From assembly GCA_027604705.1 (NCBI GenBank), contig JADHYV010000038.1:62001-126000 (forward strand): a stretch of DNA of 64,000 nucleotides, given 5' to 3'. Positions 32,955 through 45,207 of the stretch are shown piece after piece (within the stretch, counting starts at the first letter, position 1; each line of letters opens with the position of its first letter). Both the position numbers and the translations under genes were made by a program. This DNA is from Allomyces arbusculus (lineage: Eukaryota > Blastocladiomycota > Blastocladiomycetes > Blastocladiales > Blastocladiaceae). The notes under the pieces are model-generated. The model made no database searches, was not told where the DNA came from, and was given only the letters and a program-made list of their open reading frames with translations.

Positions 32955-33206
32955 GGTGGCGAGCTGGAGAAAAAGGTGGTGTAGCTTGCGTTTCGCAGGC
33001 GCTCTTGCAGGCAGTCGTGTTGTGTCAGCTGGCCGCCGTCGTCGTGGGCGTCGTCGTGAACGTCGTCGTCGCCAACGAGTCGGAGCGTCGCGCTCGATCA
33101 CTGTTTCGCACCGCGGCTATCTCACGCGTTTGCACGTGATGCATTGCCATGCGAATTTGTCGGCCAGATCGTGCTCTCTCGCTGCGATTTTGAACAGCAA
33201 TCCACT

Positions 33207-34589
33207 ATGGGCAACACTGAGTCGGCCAGCACGCCCGTCGACAATGGCAGTAGCGCGCAACTGCCCGCATTGGAACCAGCTGTCGTTGCCAAGCACTGCT
33301 CCGAATATGACCGTGAGTTGGGCCAGATTCCGACCAGCACCATGCTCCAAACCATCGCGACCACTCCTTCGATCGAAACCCCGCTGATCGCGCCAGTCGT
33401 TTCGATCCCCAGTTACGCCGGCCGAAATCCTCTTTGCCTACCAAGCTCACGCAGCGCTCGTACAGGCCGCGCTCGCAGATCAGGACGGCCTCCTTGCCAG
33501 GGTACTTGCCGACCCGACCGTTTGCACGCCGTTTGGCCAAGTTGCACGTTGTTGATTGACAGATGATGATGATGCTGGCGCGCTGCCGCAGGCGTGCGAG
33601 CTCTTGTTCAACGTCGAGCACATTTCGTTTGTGCAGTACCTGAAAATGATCCAGTGGTGGCACACGAGCCCGCAAATGTCGAAGCTGCAATGTGCGCAGA
33701 TTGTCGATGCAATGCTTGCGCTCGCGGCTGCGTCTCCTAATTGGCTCTCATGTAGACGTGTTCAATTTCCTCGACTGGGATAACGACGACTTTGTCACGC
33801 CTAAGGACCTCATGACCGTGCTGCCCAAGCTGCTCGGTTCGAGATCGGTATTCTTGATTCTTCATCCCTCGAAGGTGACCGTACACCTGACGTTCGGCTC
33901 GCACCGAGTAGTTTCAGGTCGACGCCGATGTGTGCATCACGACCACGGGCCATCGGGGCGTCGTGCGTTACGTCGGGCCCACGTCCAAGGGTGCGGGCGA
34001 CTGGCTTGGGATCGAGCTCCATGCACCAGGTATGCGCTCTTGCGCTTCGTTCGCTTTTTCCGCCATGAACTTTCCTCCTGACTTGGATTTGGATTGTAGT
34101 CGGGAATAGCACCGGTGCGCTCAAGGGAAAGCAGTACTTCTCGTGCCCACCGAAGCACGGCACATTTGTTCAACCTGCAAAGTGCATCGAGGTTCGTCTC
34201 TCTCACTTGACTCGGCTGTTTGCGACTGGACGACTCACGCATCTCGCTTGATCCCACAGTGGTCGACCATCGAGTGGATCGCCGCCATTTTCGAACAGCT
34301 CCAGGGCCAGCCTGACGTGGTCAAGCTCAGCGAGGATGGGTTCACGATCCCGCGCACCGGGTCGGTGCGCATCGGATGGGACCAGTTTGCCCAAGTGACG
34401 TCGGCTGATCCGGCCGTGACCAAGCGGCTCGTACGATGGTTTTTCCCTCTACCGCTCCGCATGGGCGAGCCGTTGCCCGTTGCCATGGCGCGCGCCGCAT
34501 CGCCGGCGGGCACGGTACCGCTCACGGCGGCTGATGTGGATTCGGCTGCGGGAGCAGGAGTAGAACGCGGCCCGGTTGCAACCGGCTAG
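33207..34589 (+). CDS. EF-hand calcium sensor with CAP-Gly insertion
   Basis: Seven exons: 33207-33312, 33413-33540, 33592-33691, 33756-33847, 33918-34029, 34100-34191 and 34260-34589. All junctions are GT-AG and the phases agree; 319 aa. The start MGNTESAS has a myristoylation-type Gly2. Residues ~30-142 follow the calcineurin B/NCS plan: LTPAEILFAYQAHAAL, DPTVCTPFGQ-ACELLFN, HISFVQYLKMI, then KLQYVFNFLDWDNDDFVTPK with a near-canonical EF loop. Residues ~143-211 are a CAP-Gly domain (GHRGVVRYVGPTSKGAGDWL, GALKGKQYFSCPPKHGTFVQ), with GNSTG in place of the usual GKNDG. The C-terminus returns to an EF-hand lobe: IEWIAAIFEQLQG and WDQFAQVTSADPAVTKRLVR, similar to the last lobe of NCS proteins. 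A stop in the CAP-Gly frame just upstream of 33918 argues against a separate CAP-Gly gene. Possible role: calcium-regulated microtubule-end binding. Confidence 0.75.
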
Positions 34590-35012
34590 CAGGTGGGGAC
34601 TGGGTTGCTGTCGCGGACTTGAGCAGGTTTTGATGGACTGGAATTACATTTGATTTGATTAAACGAGCAACATTCTTTCCGCTCCCTTGATAGGCACGCC
34701 AACTGGTCACATTTTTGAACCGCTGACCGCAAATGCTCTTCAGATTGATGTGATCCATGTTTCTTGCATGAAGCACGACTTCGCGGTTGGGGACCATGGC
34801 GAGCTTTGGTTTGCCCTGCCATTTTGCCTGGCTGGCTGTTGCTGGCCCTCCGCGCCAACGATCCGCTCCATTCCCTCTCTCTTGTTGGTATTCGTGCTCG
34901 TCCTCCACCTTTCTGAGAACTCATCAGGATTAGCCGTGAAGCTGCAACACAGCCGTCGACCAAGCACGCTCGACGACAACCACCGGAAAATCAGCACGCC
35001 CGCCCCCGCCCC
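34590..35012. other. Intergenic, promoter of MLYCD
   Basis: No gene seen. Confidence 0.45.
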
Positions 35013-36853
35013 ATGGCCACGAGCGTGATCCGGCCAGTCCTGGCCCCGCGCCTCCACCTGCTCCGCCACCTGACGCACTTGCGCAGCACGCCGCTGCTGC
35101 TCGTCCAATTTCATCGGCACCGGTCAAGCCGGACGTTCACGGCATTGGATCAGACTCGCTGCGCCGTCATGACCATCGACCCGTCGACAAGGTCGCTGCA
35201 CAGCGGAACGCAAGCCGATGCTCCTGCCACGATCAGTTCCTACCAGGTTCACCTCGTCGACGACCTGGTCCGGTCGCTCGAACGGATTGGGTCGTTTGCG
35301 ATGACGTCCATGTCGGACCCGTTGAGCGTCGAGGACGATCTCGCGCAAATCCGCACGCTGTACCGTTCGCTTGACCGGAGTGCAAAACTCGGGCTCTGGG
35401 AGCAAGGTATTGGCCACTTTTGATGGGTGGACAAGATGGAGCGGGAATTGATGAGATAGTACACTGTTTGTAGAGGTGTCGGTGCGCACGCTCGCCAAGG
35501 TCGCAAAGCTGCTCGCGCAGCAGCCGTGGGGGCTCGATTTCTTAATTCAAGTGCGCGGTGACTTGCTGGTACGATAATAGTCCTTTCGGTCACGGCATTG
35601 GAGGAGTGATTAATGCAAACGGATTGTGTAGACGACGATGCGATCGCGCTCCGCCAGCTCGCCGCCGTCACTGCAGACAGCAATCAACGTGCTGAAACGG
35701 CAAATCCAGACGTCGCTTCTTCCCGGACTTCAGTTTGTCCAGTTGTCGCGCAGCTCGAGCGATGAGCTGAAGCGCAAGGTGCGACATCGGCGGTCCCTTT
35801 TGTTCCTACTGCCTACGCGACGCAGTGAGTGCAGTGAGCAATTTCCGAAACTAACGCCGTTTCTCTCCACCAGATCATCCAATATGAGACGGTCCACCTG
35901 ATGAAAACCACCGACGACCTCGACAAGCGGCTGCAACGGTACCGGCTCATCTACGCCTACCTGCACCCGCGGCTCGCCGACCCGATCGCCTTTTTGCAAA
36001 TCGCGCTGACCCCCAACCTCGCGGGCTCGGTGCAATCGATTCTCAACGACGCGACCGCCAACGAGCCCATGGATCCCCCGCCGACGGCCGCCATTTTCTA
36101 CTCGGTCAACTCGACGATGCGCGGGCTCGCGGGTATTGATATGGGCTCCCGCATCATCAAGGCCGCAGTCGCCGACTTGCAAGTCCACCATCCGTCGGTC
36201 ACGGTGTTCTCGACCTTGTCCCCAATCCCGTCGTTGCGTGCGTGGATGCAGTCGACGCCGCCGACGCGCGGAAGCGGGCCGCGGCGAGCGGTGGTCGGCG
36301 CGGTAGCAGAGCCGTACGGGCGGTGGGAGGCCGTCGGCGCGATTTTGCCGGCCTCATTGCGCGAGGCGGTCGTGCGGCATTTCGGGTCGCTGAGCAAATT
36401 TGGGAAAATGGTGAATCAGGGGAAGTGGGTGCATGATCCGGCACAGCGCCGGTTTGTGCGCGCGGTATTGACGCCGATTTGCAAGCAGTACGTTTTCTCA
36501 GCGTGTGAAGTCAAGTGGTGGAGAACGTACGCACAAGCTCACTCTGTTGGGGGTTACTGTAGTTATTTGCTCAAAGTGCGCAACGACCCGGTCGAACGAT
36601 TCCATTTGGGGAACGGAGCGACGCTGTTGCGGTTGAACTGGCTTGGCGATTTATCACGTGCGTGGATGCTGTTTCCGTTTCTTCGCTCTTCGCGGCGCAT
36701 GCTTGACTGACTGACTTTGTGGTGCTCACTTTAGCCAAGGGACTGTCGCAGTCGTACGGATTCATGGTGAACTACTGGTACGACTTGCCGAACCTCGAGG
36801 CCAATGCCCGCGCGTTCAACCGGGGACGAGGCACGGTCGTGTCCAAGCTGTAG
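35013..36853 (+). CDS. MLYCD: Malonyl-CoA decarboxylase
   Basis: Converts malonyl-CoA to acetyl-CoA and CO2. Six exons: 35013-35406, 35474-35568, 35632-35778, 35874-36487, 36563-36657 and 36735-36853; all GT-AG, 487 aa. Landmarks shared with animal MLYCD: KLLAQQPWGLDFLIQVRGDL, the helical MKTTDDLDKRLQRYRLIYAY, LADPIAFLQIALTPNLAGSV, AIFYSVNSTMRGLAGIDMGS, VTVFSTLSPIPSL, ERFHLGNGATLLRLNWLGDL and YGFMVNYWYDL. The N-terminus (VLAPRLHLLRHLTHLRS, Arg/His/Leu-rich) looks mitochondrial, and the last three residues are SKL, a textbook PTS1 peroxisomal signal, so dual localisation is predicted as in mammals. No frame problem. Confidence 0.95.
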
Positions 36854-36987
36854 AGTATATATATCATAGTGTCACTATTTTGGATCTCCACGGTTGAAAC
36901 AGATCTTATGCCAATGAGGTCTCCAGGTTGGACCATTCCCAGCGGCCGAAGACATCCAAACCGGCTGGCGACGCGGAGCCATTCCAT

Positions 36988-37894
36988 CTATTCCTGTTTC
37001 ACGCGCTGTTCGCTGGGTCGTGGCCTGAATGGCGGGAGCGGGAAGCGCGGGTGGACAATCGCAAACCAGATGCCACCCACAACGGCGCCAATCGCGGTAC
37101 CGGCCAGGACTTGGACGACTGTGTGGTATTGCAGATGGACTCTACAGGACAAATCGTGTAACGTAAGTTATGTCGCAGGCGGCGGTCGAGTCGGTGCGAG
37201 CGTACCGCGAGTAAATGACGAGAGCCGCGATAGCGAGCGCGGCGAGCTGGATCAGGGGCGCGAGCCAGCTTGGAATTCTGTGGTTTCGGGTAGAGAAGGC
37301 GCGGTCAGTGGACCAGACTTCGAGAAACGAGCAGTACGGCGAACGGGAGGAAAACGGAATCGTACCGGCGCCGCTCGGCGTGCGCGAGGAGCACGACAAA
37401 GATGCACCAGTAGGACATGAACTGCGCGTGACTCGACGGCATACCGTAGCCCTTGCCAAGGAAGGCTTTGCGGCCAGCAGACAACGAGGATGAGCGAGGT
37501 GAACTCCACGATCAGCTCTCAGACTCCAGCGCACAGCACGAAAGTGGTGACAATTGAGACGCAATCAATCCATACGCGTCGGCCGGTGCTCGGCAATCCA
37601 CCGCTTCAGCACAAAATTAAGTCCTTCGTTGCCCAGCTGCCCGAGAAACATGGCGAGCCACAGCGGTTCGCGCGGGCGTGCTGCGGCGAGGGTCGCGTAT
37701 GACACGACCATGGCGAGTGGCAGCAGCGTGATGAGTGCAAGAGCCTTGCCAATGAGCGCGTCATCGACGTGGTACATGACATGAGTGAGCGACAGCGACG
37801 TCAGGACAGCTGCCGGGTACGGGTGCGCGGCGCACATGGCCGCTAGCGATCCGCGCGGGGCTTCCTGCGCAACAGCCGCAGCTTGCTGGTCCAT
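36988..37894 (-). CDS. DOLPP1: Dolichyl-diphosphatase (Cwh8/DOLPP1)
   Basis: ER PAP2-family enzyme that recycles dolichyl diphosphate during N-glycosylation. Four exons: 37576-37894, 37366-37465, 37206-37277 and 36988-37141, total 214 aa, phases consistent. Phosphatase motif 1: LNFVLKRWIAEHRPT; motif 2: GKGYGMPSSHAQFMSY; motif 3: YSRVHLQYHTVVQVLAG with the catalytic His. N-terminal SLTHVMYHVDDALIGKALAL matches the family start. Four or five hydrophobic segments fit a multipass protein. The acceptor of intron 1 is AAAG (37466), weaker than the usual YAG. Convergent with MLYCD. Confidence 0.93.
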
Positions 37895-38703
37895 GACGAG
37901 GGCGCCGGTTCACTTGGGGTGCAGCAAGTTGCACACGCGCGCAGGAGTCGAGTCGTGGCCGACAACAAAAGTCGACGACGCGGCGGACCGGGCGGTGTGT
38001 GGTGATCATCGTCTTTGGTTTTGGTGGTCAGCGTAAGACAGAGGGCACGCGACCGCGAGGGACGTTTGTCGGTAGGCACACACGGCTCCAGTCCAAACTG
38101 GCGCGTCGCGGTCGTCGACCATGGCCCCTGGCATGCGAGCACGGCTGCACATACTGATCGCAACGTTCGCCATGTGTGACGATCAAGGACGCCGACGAGC
38201 TGCGCGACGTGGTGGCCGAGCAACAAGAAACAAGCCAGCGGCAGTGCCGGCCTCTCGACTCGCAAGTCTGGCGAGCGAACCCGAGCGACAGATGTGCTTT
38301 GCAGCGCGTGGTCGACGCTGTTCTCGTTTCCCATGACCATGCACCGTGTCGACAATGCCTCCCTTCGCGCTGTGCTGGGCGGTTCCCACCTGCGCGAAGG
38401 CTCGTTTTGCAAGTGCGCTCGTCGTTTGCTCTGCGTCCGAAAGCGTGATCAGCAGCAGACGGGGAACGCACGCGCACGGGCGACGGACACGCTGGCGTTG
38501 CTTGCGGCTCGCGCGCTCTGGTGCTCGCGTTCCCTCTTCTCTCGCCGTGCGCTCCAAGTCTCCGCCGTGGGGCTTGTCGCTCTCTCCTCTACTCCAGTCC
38601 CTCGCCAAGCTCTATCGTCGCGTGCCGAGCTCGCGACCCTGCATCTCGGCCCAGAACTCGGCGCCCGCGCTCCGTCGCCTTTCCACCTGCATCCCGCACG
38701 AAC
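37895..38703. other. Divergent promoter, DOLPP1 / ABCC transporter
   Basis: About 800 bp with no recognised gene. Overlapping frames on both strands exist but encode low-complexity Arg/Ala/Ser sequence. Confidence 0.45.
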
Positions 38704-41700
38704 ATGGCAGGCGCAAGCGGCGGCGGCAAGCACAAACCGCTGCCCGACTCGGGTGCGGCCGCACCGTTGAAACCGAGCGCGCAGCGTCGGCGGCGCCTCG
38801 CCGTCAACATTGGCTCGTCGGTGTTCCTCTCCAACTGGTTCTACCTGTGGACGTTTGCCTTGATCGGCCATGCGCGCGCGACCGCGACCAAGGGCCTGAT
38901 TGTGCTGCGCAAGTTACGGTTCCGGATTGCCGACGACCTGACGGCGCGCGCGAACGGTCGCTCTCTCGACGACGCGTGGAAACACGAGGTTGAGCACAAC
39001 CCGGACCACCCCAAGGTGCTCAATGCGCTCAAAGTCGTCTACCGCACGCATTACTTTTTGATTGGCCTTTGGAAGATTGTGTGGGGCGTGTTTACGTGGC
39101 TGGGTATGTTTTTGATGGTCCCTCATTGCAGGTTGTGGTCGGCGCGTCGCTGACCAGTGCGGGCTCGTGCTATGATCCGACCAAAAAGGCGCGTGGTACT
39201 TCCTCAAGGTCTTCATCCTGTTTCTCCAAAACGACGAGGATGCGTTTGTCGGGCACATGTGGGCGCTGGCGCTCTTTCTCTCGTCGTTCTTGTCGTCAAT
39301 TGCCATTCACCAGCTCTATGGCGAGTGCGCCAAGGAGGGCGTTCGCATCAAATCGGCGCTGACGGTGTTGGTGCGTTACTTCATTCCCACATCCTGCACG
39401 CCTGCACGCATTTCACCACCTCCTTGCCCATTTAGGTCTACCGCAAGGCGCTCGTGCTCGCCCGCGTCCGCGGCGGCGCTGGTGAGGTCATCAACATTGT
39501 CTCGACCGACATTGCGCGCGTGCAAGATGCCGTCCTTAACTTCCACTTCCTGTGGACCTCGGCCCTCGAAACGATTTTGATCCTGATCCTCGCCTTCTAC
39601 GAGATTGGCTACTCGGCGTTCACGTCGCTCGGCATCATTATTTTACTCGCGCCCGTGCAAATCTGGCTCGGCAAGATCACGTCCGAGATCCAGCGGTCGA
39701 ACACGGAGATCACGACGCAGCGCGTGCATGTCATGTCCGAGGTCCTGACGGCCATCAAGCTCATCAAGTTCTACGCGTGGGAAGCGCCTTTCTCGGCCAA
39801 AATCAACGAAATTCGGCACAAGGAGATGGAGCTCATCTACTACGCGTTTCAGATCAAGGCCATCAACTACGCGGTCGTCTTTGCAACGCCCGTAATTGTC
39901 GCCATTGTCGCGCTCGCGACCTACCGGTTCACGGGTCACACGTTGACCTCGTCGCTCTCGTTCACAATCCTGTCGGTTTTCAACACGCTGCGGTACCCGC
40001 TGCTCATGACGCCGCAGGCCGTCAAGTCGTTTTCGGGTGCCTCCGTCTCGCTCGACCGGCTCACGGCCTACATGACGCAGCCAGAGGTGCAGCCGATCGC
40101 GACTTTGCCTATTCAGCAAAATGACCCGACGTCGATTGAGCTCAAGGGCGCGTCGTTTACCTGGGAGGGCGAATCGCGGCCGGCGCTGCAGCATTTGTCG
40201 CTCAAGGTCAATCGCGGCGAGATTTTGGCCGTGATTGGCGATGTTGGGTCGGGTACGTTTGCTCTCGTATTTTTTGTGCCGATCGAACCGTGAATCACAG
40301 TTGACTGACCCCATAAGCGCGCCTTTTATTACGCAGGCAAGTCGTCGCTCGTCGCGGCACTCCTGGGCCAAATGAACCAGACGGCAGGCGACCCTGTCAA
40401 GATTTACGGGTCCATGTCGTATGTGCCGCAAGAGGCCTGGCTGCTCAACTTTTCGCTGCGCGAGAACATTCTGTTTGGCTGCGACTACGAAAAGGCGCGC
40501 TACGACGAAGTCATTCGCGTGTGTGCGTTGCAGCGCGACTTGACGCTCCTGGCGGCCGGCGACCAGACGGAAATTGCCGAGCGCGGCGCCAACTTGTCGG
40601 GCGGGCAGCGGCAGCGCACGTCGCTGGCCCGTGCCGTCTACGCCGACGCTGACGTGGTCTTGCTCGACGACCCGTTGTCGGCTGTCGACCAGGCGGTCGG
40701 GCGGCACATTTTCAATGAGTGCCTCAAGAGCCATTTGCGCGGCAAGACGATTGTGCTCGTCACGCACCAGTTGCAGTACCTGAGCGAGGTCGACAAGGTC
40801 GTGCACTTGAAGGACGGCAAGATTGCGCGGTACGGGACGTTTACGGAGCTCATGCAGGACGAGACGTTTGCCGAGTTGATCAACAGCCACGTGGCCGGGG
40901 GCGAGGAAGGGGACGACGATATTGAGGCGATGCCGCTCGAGCCCACGGTTGGGAACGCAGTGCCAGTGCCAGTGGCCTCGTCGTCGGCGGGTGATGCGCC
41001 GGCCGACGTGGAGCTGAACCAATTGACGGTCAAGTCACTCAAGAACCTACAAATCAACGAGCAGACCATTTCGTCGATGATTGAGCGCAATCAGCTGTCG
41101 GTGATCAAGGGCGTCGGCAAGTCGCACGATGTAGCCGGCGCGATTCAGCGCAACGAGCTCACGATCCACTCGATCAAGGAGCTGCAAATGGCCGGCAGCA
41201 TTGATTTCTCGCACGGCAGTGACGACGAGTACGACTCGGACGTTGACGGTGAGGGTGAGGAACGCCGCGCTGGCCAGCTCGTGACCGAGGACAAGTCCGC
41301 CGAGTCCCTTGGGTGGACCGACTACGTCAACTATGCGCGTTCCGGGCATGGATCAGCGCTCACCGTCTTCACCATGGTATTCTTCTTTGTCGTCCACGGC
41401 GTGCGCATCGGGTCCGACTACTGGCTCAAGTGTTGGATCCCGGACTCGCTCAAGCTCGGCGAGAAAGGTGACGCCGTGTACGTTGGCACCTACGCCGGAT
41501 TCATTGTCCTGTTTGCCACGGGCGTGTTGGCGCGTGGTCTGCTGTTTGCGCGCGAGGCTGCGGCCAAGGCACGGTTCCTGCACGACCGGATCTTCCAGCG
41601 CGTCTTGCGAGCGCCCATGTCCTTCTACGACACGACGCCGCTCGGCCGCATCTTGTCGGCGTTTGCCAAGCACCAGTTTCATGTCGACGAGACGATGCCG

Positions 41701-43369
41701 GACTCAGCGATGCAAGGGCTGCAGTACGTGCCGCTCACGCTCGGCGCGTTCCTGCTCGTAGCGATTATCGTGCCGTGGAACTGGGCGCCGATCATTGGCC
41801 TGCTGATCATTGCCGCGCTCGTAATTTACTGGGTGACCCCCGTCGAGAACGCGCTCAAAGCGCAAGAGGCCGTGTCGCGGTCGCCCATTTTCTCGCACCT
41901 CGGCGCGACGCTCGAGGGCCTGTTTTCGATCCGCGCGTACCGCGCACAGACGCGGTTCGATGCGCTCAACATGTCCAAGCTCGACGATAACCACGAGCTG
42001 TTTTTGGCCTTGTCGCTCGTCAAGTCGTGGACGGCGCTCTACATGGATATCATTACGTCGATTGCGATTTACGTGACGGCACTGCTCATGGTCGTGTGCC
42101 GCAACGATCTCGGGACGACGGCCAAGGAACGCGCGTCGACGGGCGGGCTCGCCATGTCGAATGCGCTCCAGATTCTCGTGTTCTTGCAGTGGTCGATTCG
42201 CATGATTGGCGAAGTGCAGGCGCAAATGTCGTCGGTTGGCGTGCTGACCTACTATGCGACGCAGGTCAAGCAGGAGGCGCCCGCGGAAATCAAGGAGACA
42301 CAGCCGCCGGCCACGTGGCCGACCGACGGGCGCATTAAGTTTGACGATGTGGTGCTCAAATACCACGAGTTTGGTGTGGCCGTGCTCAAGAATGTGTCGC
42401 TGACGATTGAGCCCAAGGAGAAAATTGGGATTGTCGGGCGCACCGGTATGTGGCGCTTGTGTGCTGCGGGCACTCGCTCGTGGATATCTGATAGTTGTGC
42501 TCACACTCTTGATGCTCCACTGCAGGTTCGGGCAAGTCGACGTTGCTCGTGTCGCTGCTGCGCATCGTCGAGGCCTGCAACGGCAAAGTCACGATTGACG
42601 GCGTCGACGTGTCCAAGATCGGTCTCAAGAACTTGCGTGAGGCGATTGCCATCATTCCGCAGGAGCCCGTTCTGTTCAAAGGCGACATTCGGTATAACCT
42701 GGACCCGTTCAACCGGTCGACCGACGAGGAAGTGTGGCGCGCACTAGAGGCCGTGCACCTGGCCGACACGCTGCGCGTCATGCCCCTGCAGCTCGAGTCA
42801 CCCGTGATTGAAAACGGCAAGAACTGGAGTCTTGGCCAGCGGCAACTGTTTTGCATTGCTCGTGCGATTCTGTCGCGCGCCAAGATCTTGGTGCTCGACG
42901 AGGCGTCGGCGTCGATTGATATGCAGACCGACGCGCTAATCCAGGCGTCGATCAAGAAGAATTTTGCCGATTTGACGGTACTCACGATTGCGCACCGGTA
43001 TGTACAACACCCGCTCGTTTCTGCATCTGCGGGCCATTGCTCACCACCACCCCAATCGCGTCGTCTAGTCTGAACACGATCATCGAGTCAGACCGCGTGC
43101 TCGTCATGGAAGCCGGGCAACTCGTCGAGTTTGACGAGCCGCTGGCACTGCTCGACCGGCCCAATGGCCATTTCGCGTCGCTCGTCGCCAATACGGGGGA
43201 GGCGACGGCCGCCAAGTTGCGCGAGATTGCTCAGGTCGCACACAATGAGCGCGTGTCCAAGCGCACGACCAAGCCCGACGCTGCCGAGGATCCGGCACTG
43301 CTCGAGCACGCGGCGTCGCCCACGGCTGGGTCGCCGGCCAAGTCGCCTACGCGGTCAGTGCACTCGTGA
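38704..43369 (+). CDS. ABCC (MRP-type) ABC transporter, full length
   Basis: ATP-driven exporter of conjugates or xenobiotics, vacuolar or plasma membrane. Exons 38704-39103, 39189-39370, 39436-40252, 40337-42445, 42526-42997 and 43069-43369; 1426 aa, frame kept throughout. TMD1 (GLWKIVWGVFTWLG, YRKALVLARVRGGAGEVINI), NBD1 with Walker A GDVGSGKSS (~residue 466), Q-loop YVPQEAWLLN, signature LSGGQRQR and Walker B VVLLDDPLSAVD; an acidic linker with two ISSMIERN/IHSIKE-like repeats; TMD2 (MSFYDTTPLGRILSAFAK); NBD2 with Walker A GRTGSGKST (~1169), signature SLGQRQ and Walker B ILVLDEASASID. No TMD0, so a short MRP4/MRP5-like layout. Intron 1 uses an AAAAAG acceptor. Substrate cannot be told from sequence. 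Confidence 0.95.
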
Positions 43370-43779
43370 GTATGCTCACAGGAGCGTGGATGTCGACTGA
43401 GCGGACTTGAGGGGCAAGGGGTTGAGGGGAGGAAGTGGACGACGACTGTGCTGGTTGTTGAAGTCAAGAAATTAGTCGGGAGCGCTGGATACCGCGCCGA
43501 ATAGGATTTGATTTGGCTTGTTTTCCCTTCTCTGATCTCGATTGCGTACGGCTGCCACTGCACCACTTGCGGGTTGGTTGGCAGCTCAAAAGCATCATGC
43601 TCGCAATCAGCCTGTGCCGGAGGTGGTTGTTGACAACTTCAATTTGTTTGGACAGGCCTCTTGATGCTGGTCCAAGTCATTCGAGTCATGTGACTCTAGC
43701 CAGTTCGACCTTCCTCACCGAAATCCACAGCAACGACCCGCCAACGCAGTAGTTCACCCTCTCCCATTTTCTGGCAAAA
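43370..43779. other. Intergenic, promoter of eL4
   Basis: No gene seen. Confidence 0.45.
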
Positions 43780-45207
43780 ATGTCCGCCGCCGTACGTGGA
43801 CCTGTCACGTCCACTCGCTGCAAAAACCGCTGCAATCGCTCGCTCGCACGCTCGACCATTTGCTGCGAAAATCCAACTCACCGTGTCGACAGCTGTCGCC
43901 ACCGTGACCACCGCCGACGAATTCTCGATTTCGCCGGTAACGGCTTCGTTTTTGCATCGGAAAACGATGTTCTGTGAAAACGGAGCAGAAAACGCCGAGA
44001 ATCGGTCGCCGTGGAGGCGGTGTTCGTCGTTTCGGCAACGGATGGATCGAGCGTGCGACCCCTGCGCACCCCCCGCGAAATCGCCGCGTCAGCTATCATG
44101 AATTGACCAAAACGACGTTTTCCGGTTGCGCAACGATAGGCCCGCCCCGTTGTCAACGTTTACGGCGAGAAGGAGGTCGTTGCCTCGCTGCCGCTTCCGG
44201 CGGTCTTCAAGGCCCCGATCCGCCCGGACATTGTCCGCGCGGTCTACACGAACGTGGCCAAGAACAAGCGCCAGGCCTACGCTGTCTCGGTCAAGGCCGG
44301 TCACCAGACGTCGGCTGAGTCGTGGGGTACTGGTCGCGCCGTGGCGCGTATCCCGCGTGTGGGCGGTGGCGGTACGCACCGCTCGGGCCAGGCCGCGTTC
44401 GGTAACATGTGCCGTGGTGGTCGCATGTTCGCGCCGACCAAGATCTGGCGCCGCTGGCATGTGCGCACGAACGTGAACCAGAAGCGGTTCGCGGTCGCGT
44501 CGGCGCTCGCCGCGTCGGCTGTCCCGTCGCTCGTCCTGGCGCGCGGTCACCGCATTGAGCGCATTGCTGAGGTCCCGCTCGTCATTGCCGACGACGCCGA
44601 GTCGCTCGTCAAGACCAAGGCCGCCGTCCAGCTGCTGCGCGCCATCAAGGCCTACGATGACGTCAAGAAGGTCGTTGCCTCGAAGAAGCTGCGCGCCGGT
44701 AAGGGCAAGCTCCGCAACCGCCGCCACACGCAGCGCCGCGGTCCTCTTGTCGTCTACGGCAACGACAACGGCATCGTTCGCGCGTTCCGCAACATCCCCG
44801 GTGTGGAGCTCGCCAACGTGCGCCACCTGAACCTGCTCCAGCTCGCGCCGGGCGGTCACCTCGGCCGCTTCTGCATCTGGACGCAGTCGGCGTTCGCCGC
44901 TCTCGACTCGGTCTACGCCGACAAGTCGAACTACGAGCTGCCGCAGCACATTGTCAACGTTGCCGACCTGCACCGTCTCATCAACTCGGACGAGATCCAG
45001 TCGGTCCTCAAGGCCGCTGGCCAGGCCAAGACCAAGCGCCCGTTCACGCAGAAGAAGAACCCGCTCAAGAACGCGGCCATCATGAAGCGCCTGAACCCGT
45101 ACGCCAAGGTCACCAAGGCCCAGGGCGTCAAGGCTGGCAAGAAGGCCGCGCCCAAGAAGCACGTTGGTGCCTCGGCCGCCTTTGTTGCTGAGCTCAAGTC
45201 GCTGTAA
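43780..45207 (+). CDS. RPL4: 60S ribosomal protein eL4
   Basis: Large-subunit ribosomal protein (uL4 family). Exon 1 is only ATG plus three codons (43780-43791, MSAA); a 348-bp intron (GTACGT...ATAG) leads to exon 2 (44140-45207); 359 aa. Hallmarks: [51 protein letters not shown], the [20 protein letters not shown] loop that lines the exit tunnel, [16 protein letters not shown] and LKLAPGG-type [20 protein letters not shown]. The short Lys-rich C-terminus is typical of fungi. C-rich biased codons fit high expression. I searched the long intron for C/D snoRNA boxes and found none. Confidence 0.98.

Noticed and set aside
33848-34589. CAP-Gly protein as a separate neighbouring gene
   Set aside because: No start codon is available in frame before the CAP-Gly exon and a stop lies just upstream, while splicing from the EF-hand exon is in phase.
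39104-39188. Frameshift in the ABC transporter between its first two exons
   Set aside because: An 85-bp GTATGT...AAAAAG intron joins the exons in frame, so no frameshift is needed.
43792-44139. Long first intron of eL4 as snoRNA host
   Set aside because: Vertebrate RPL4 introns host C/D snoRNAs, so I looked for RTGATGA and CTGA boxes here; no paired boxes were found.
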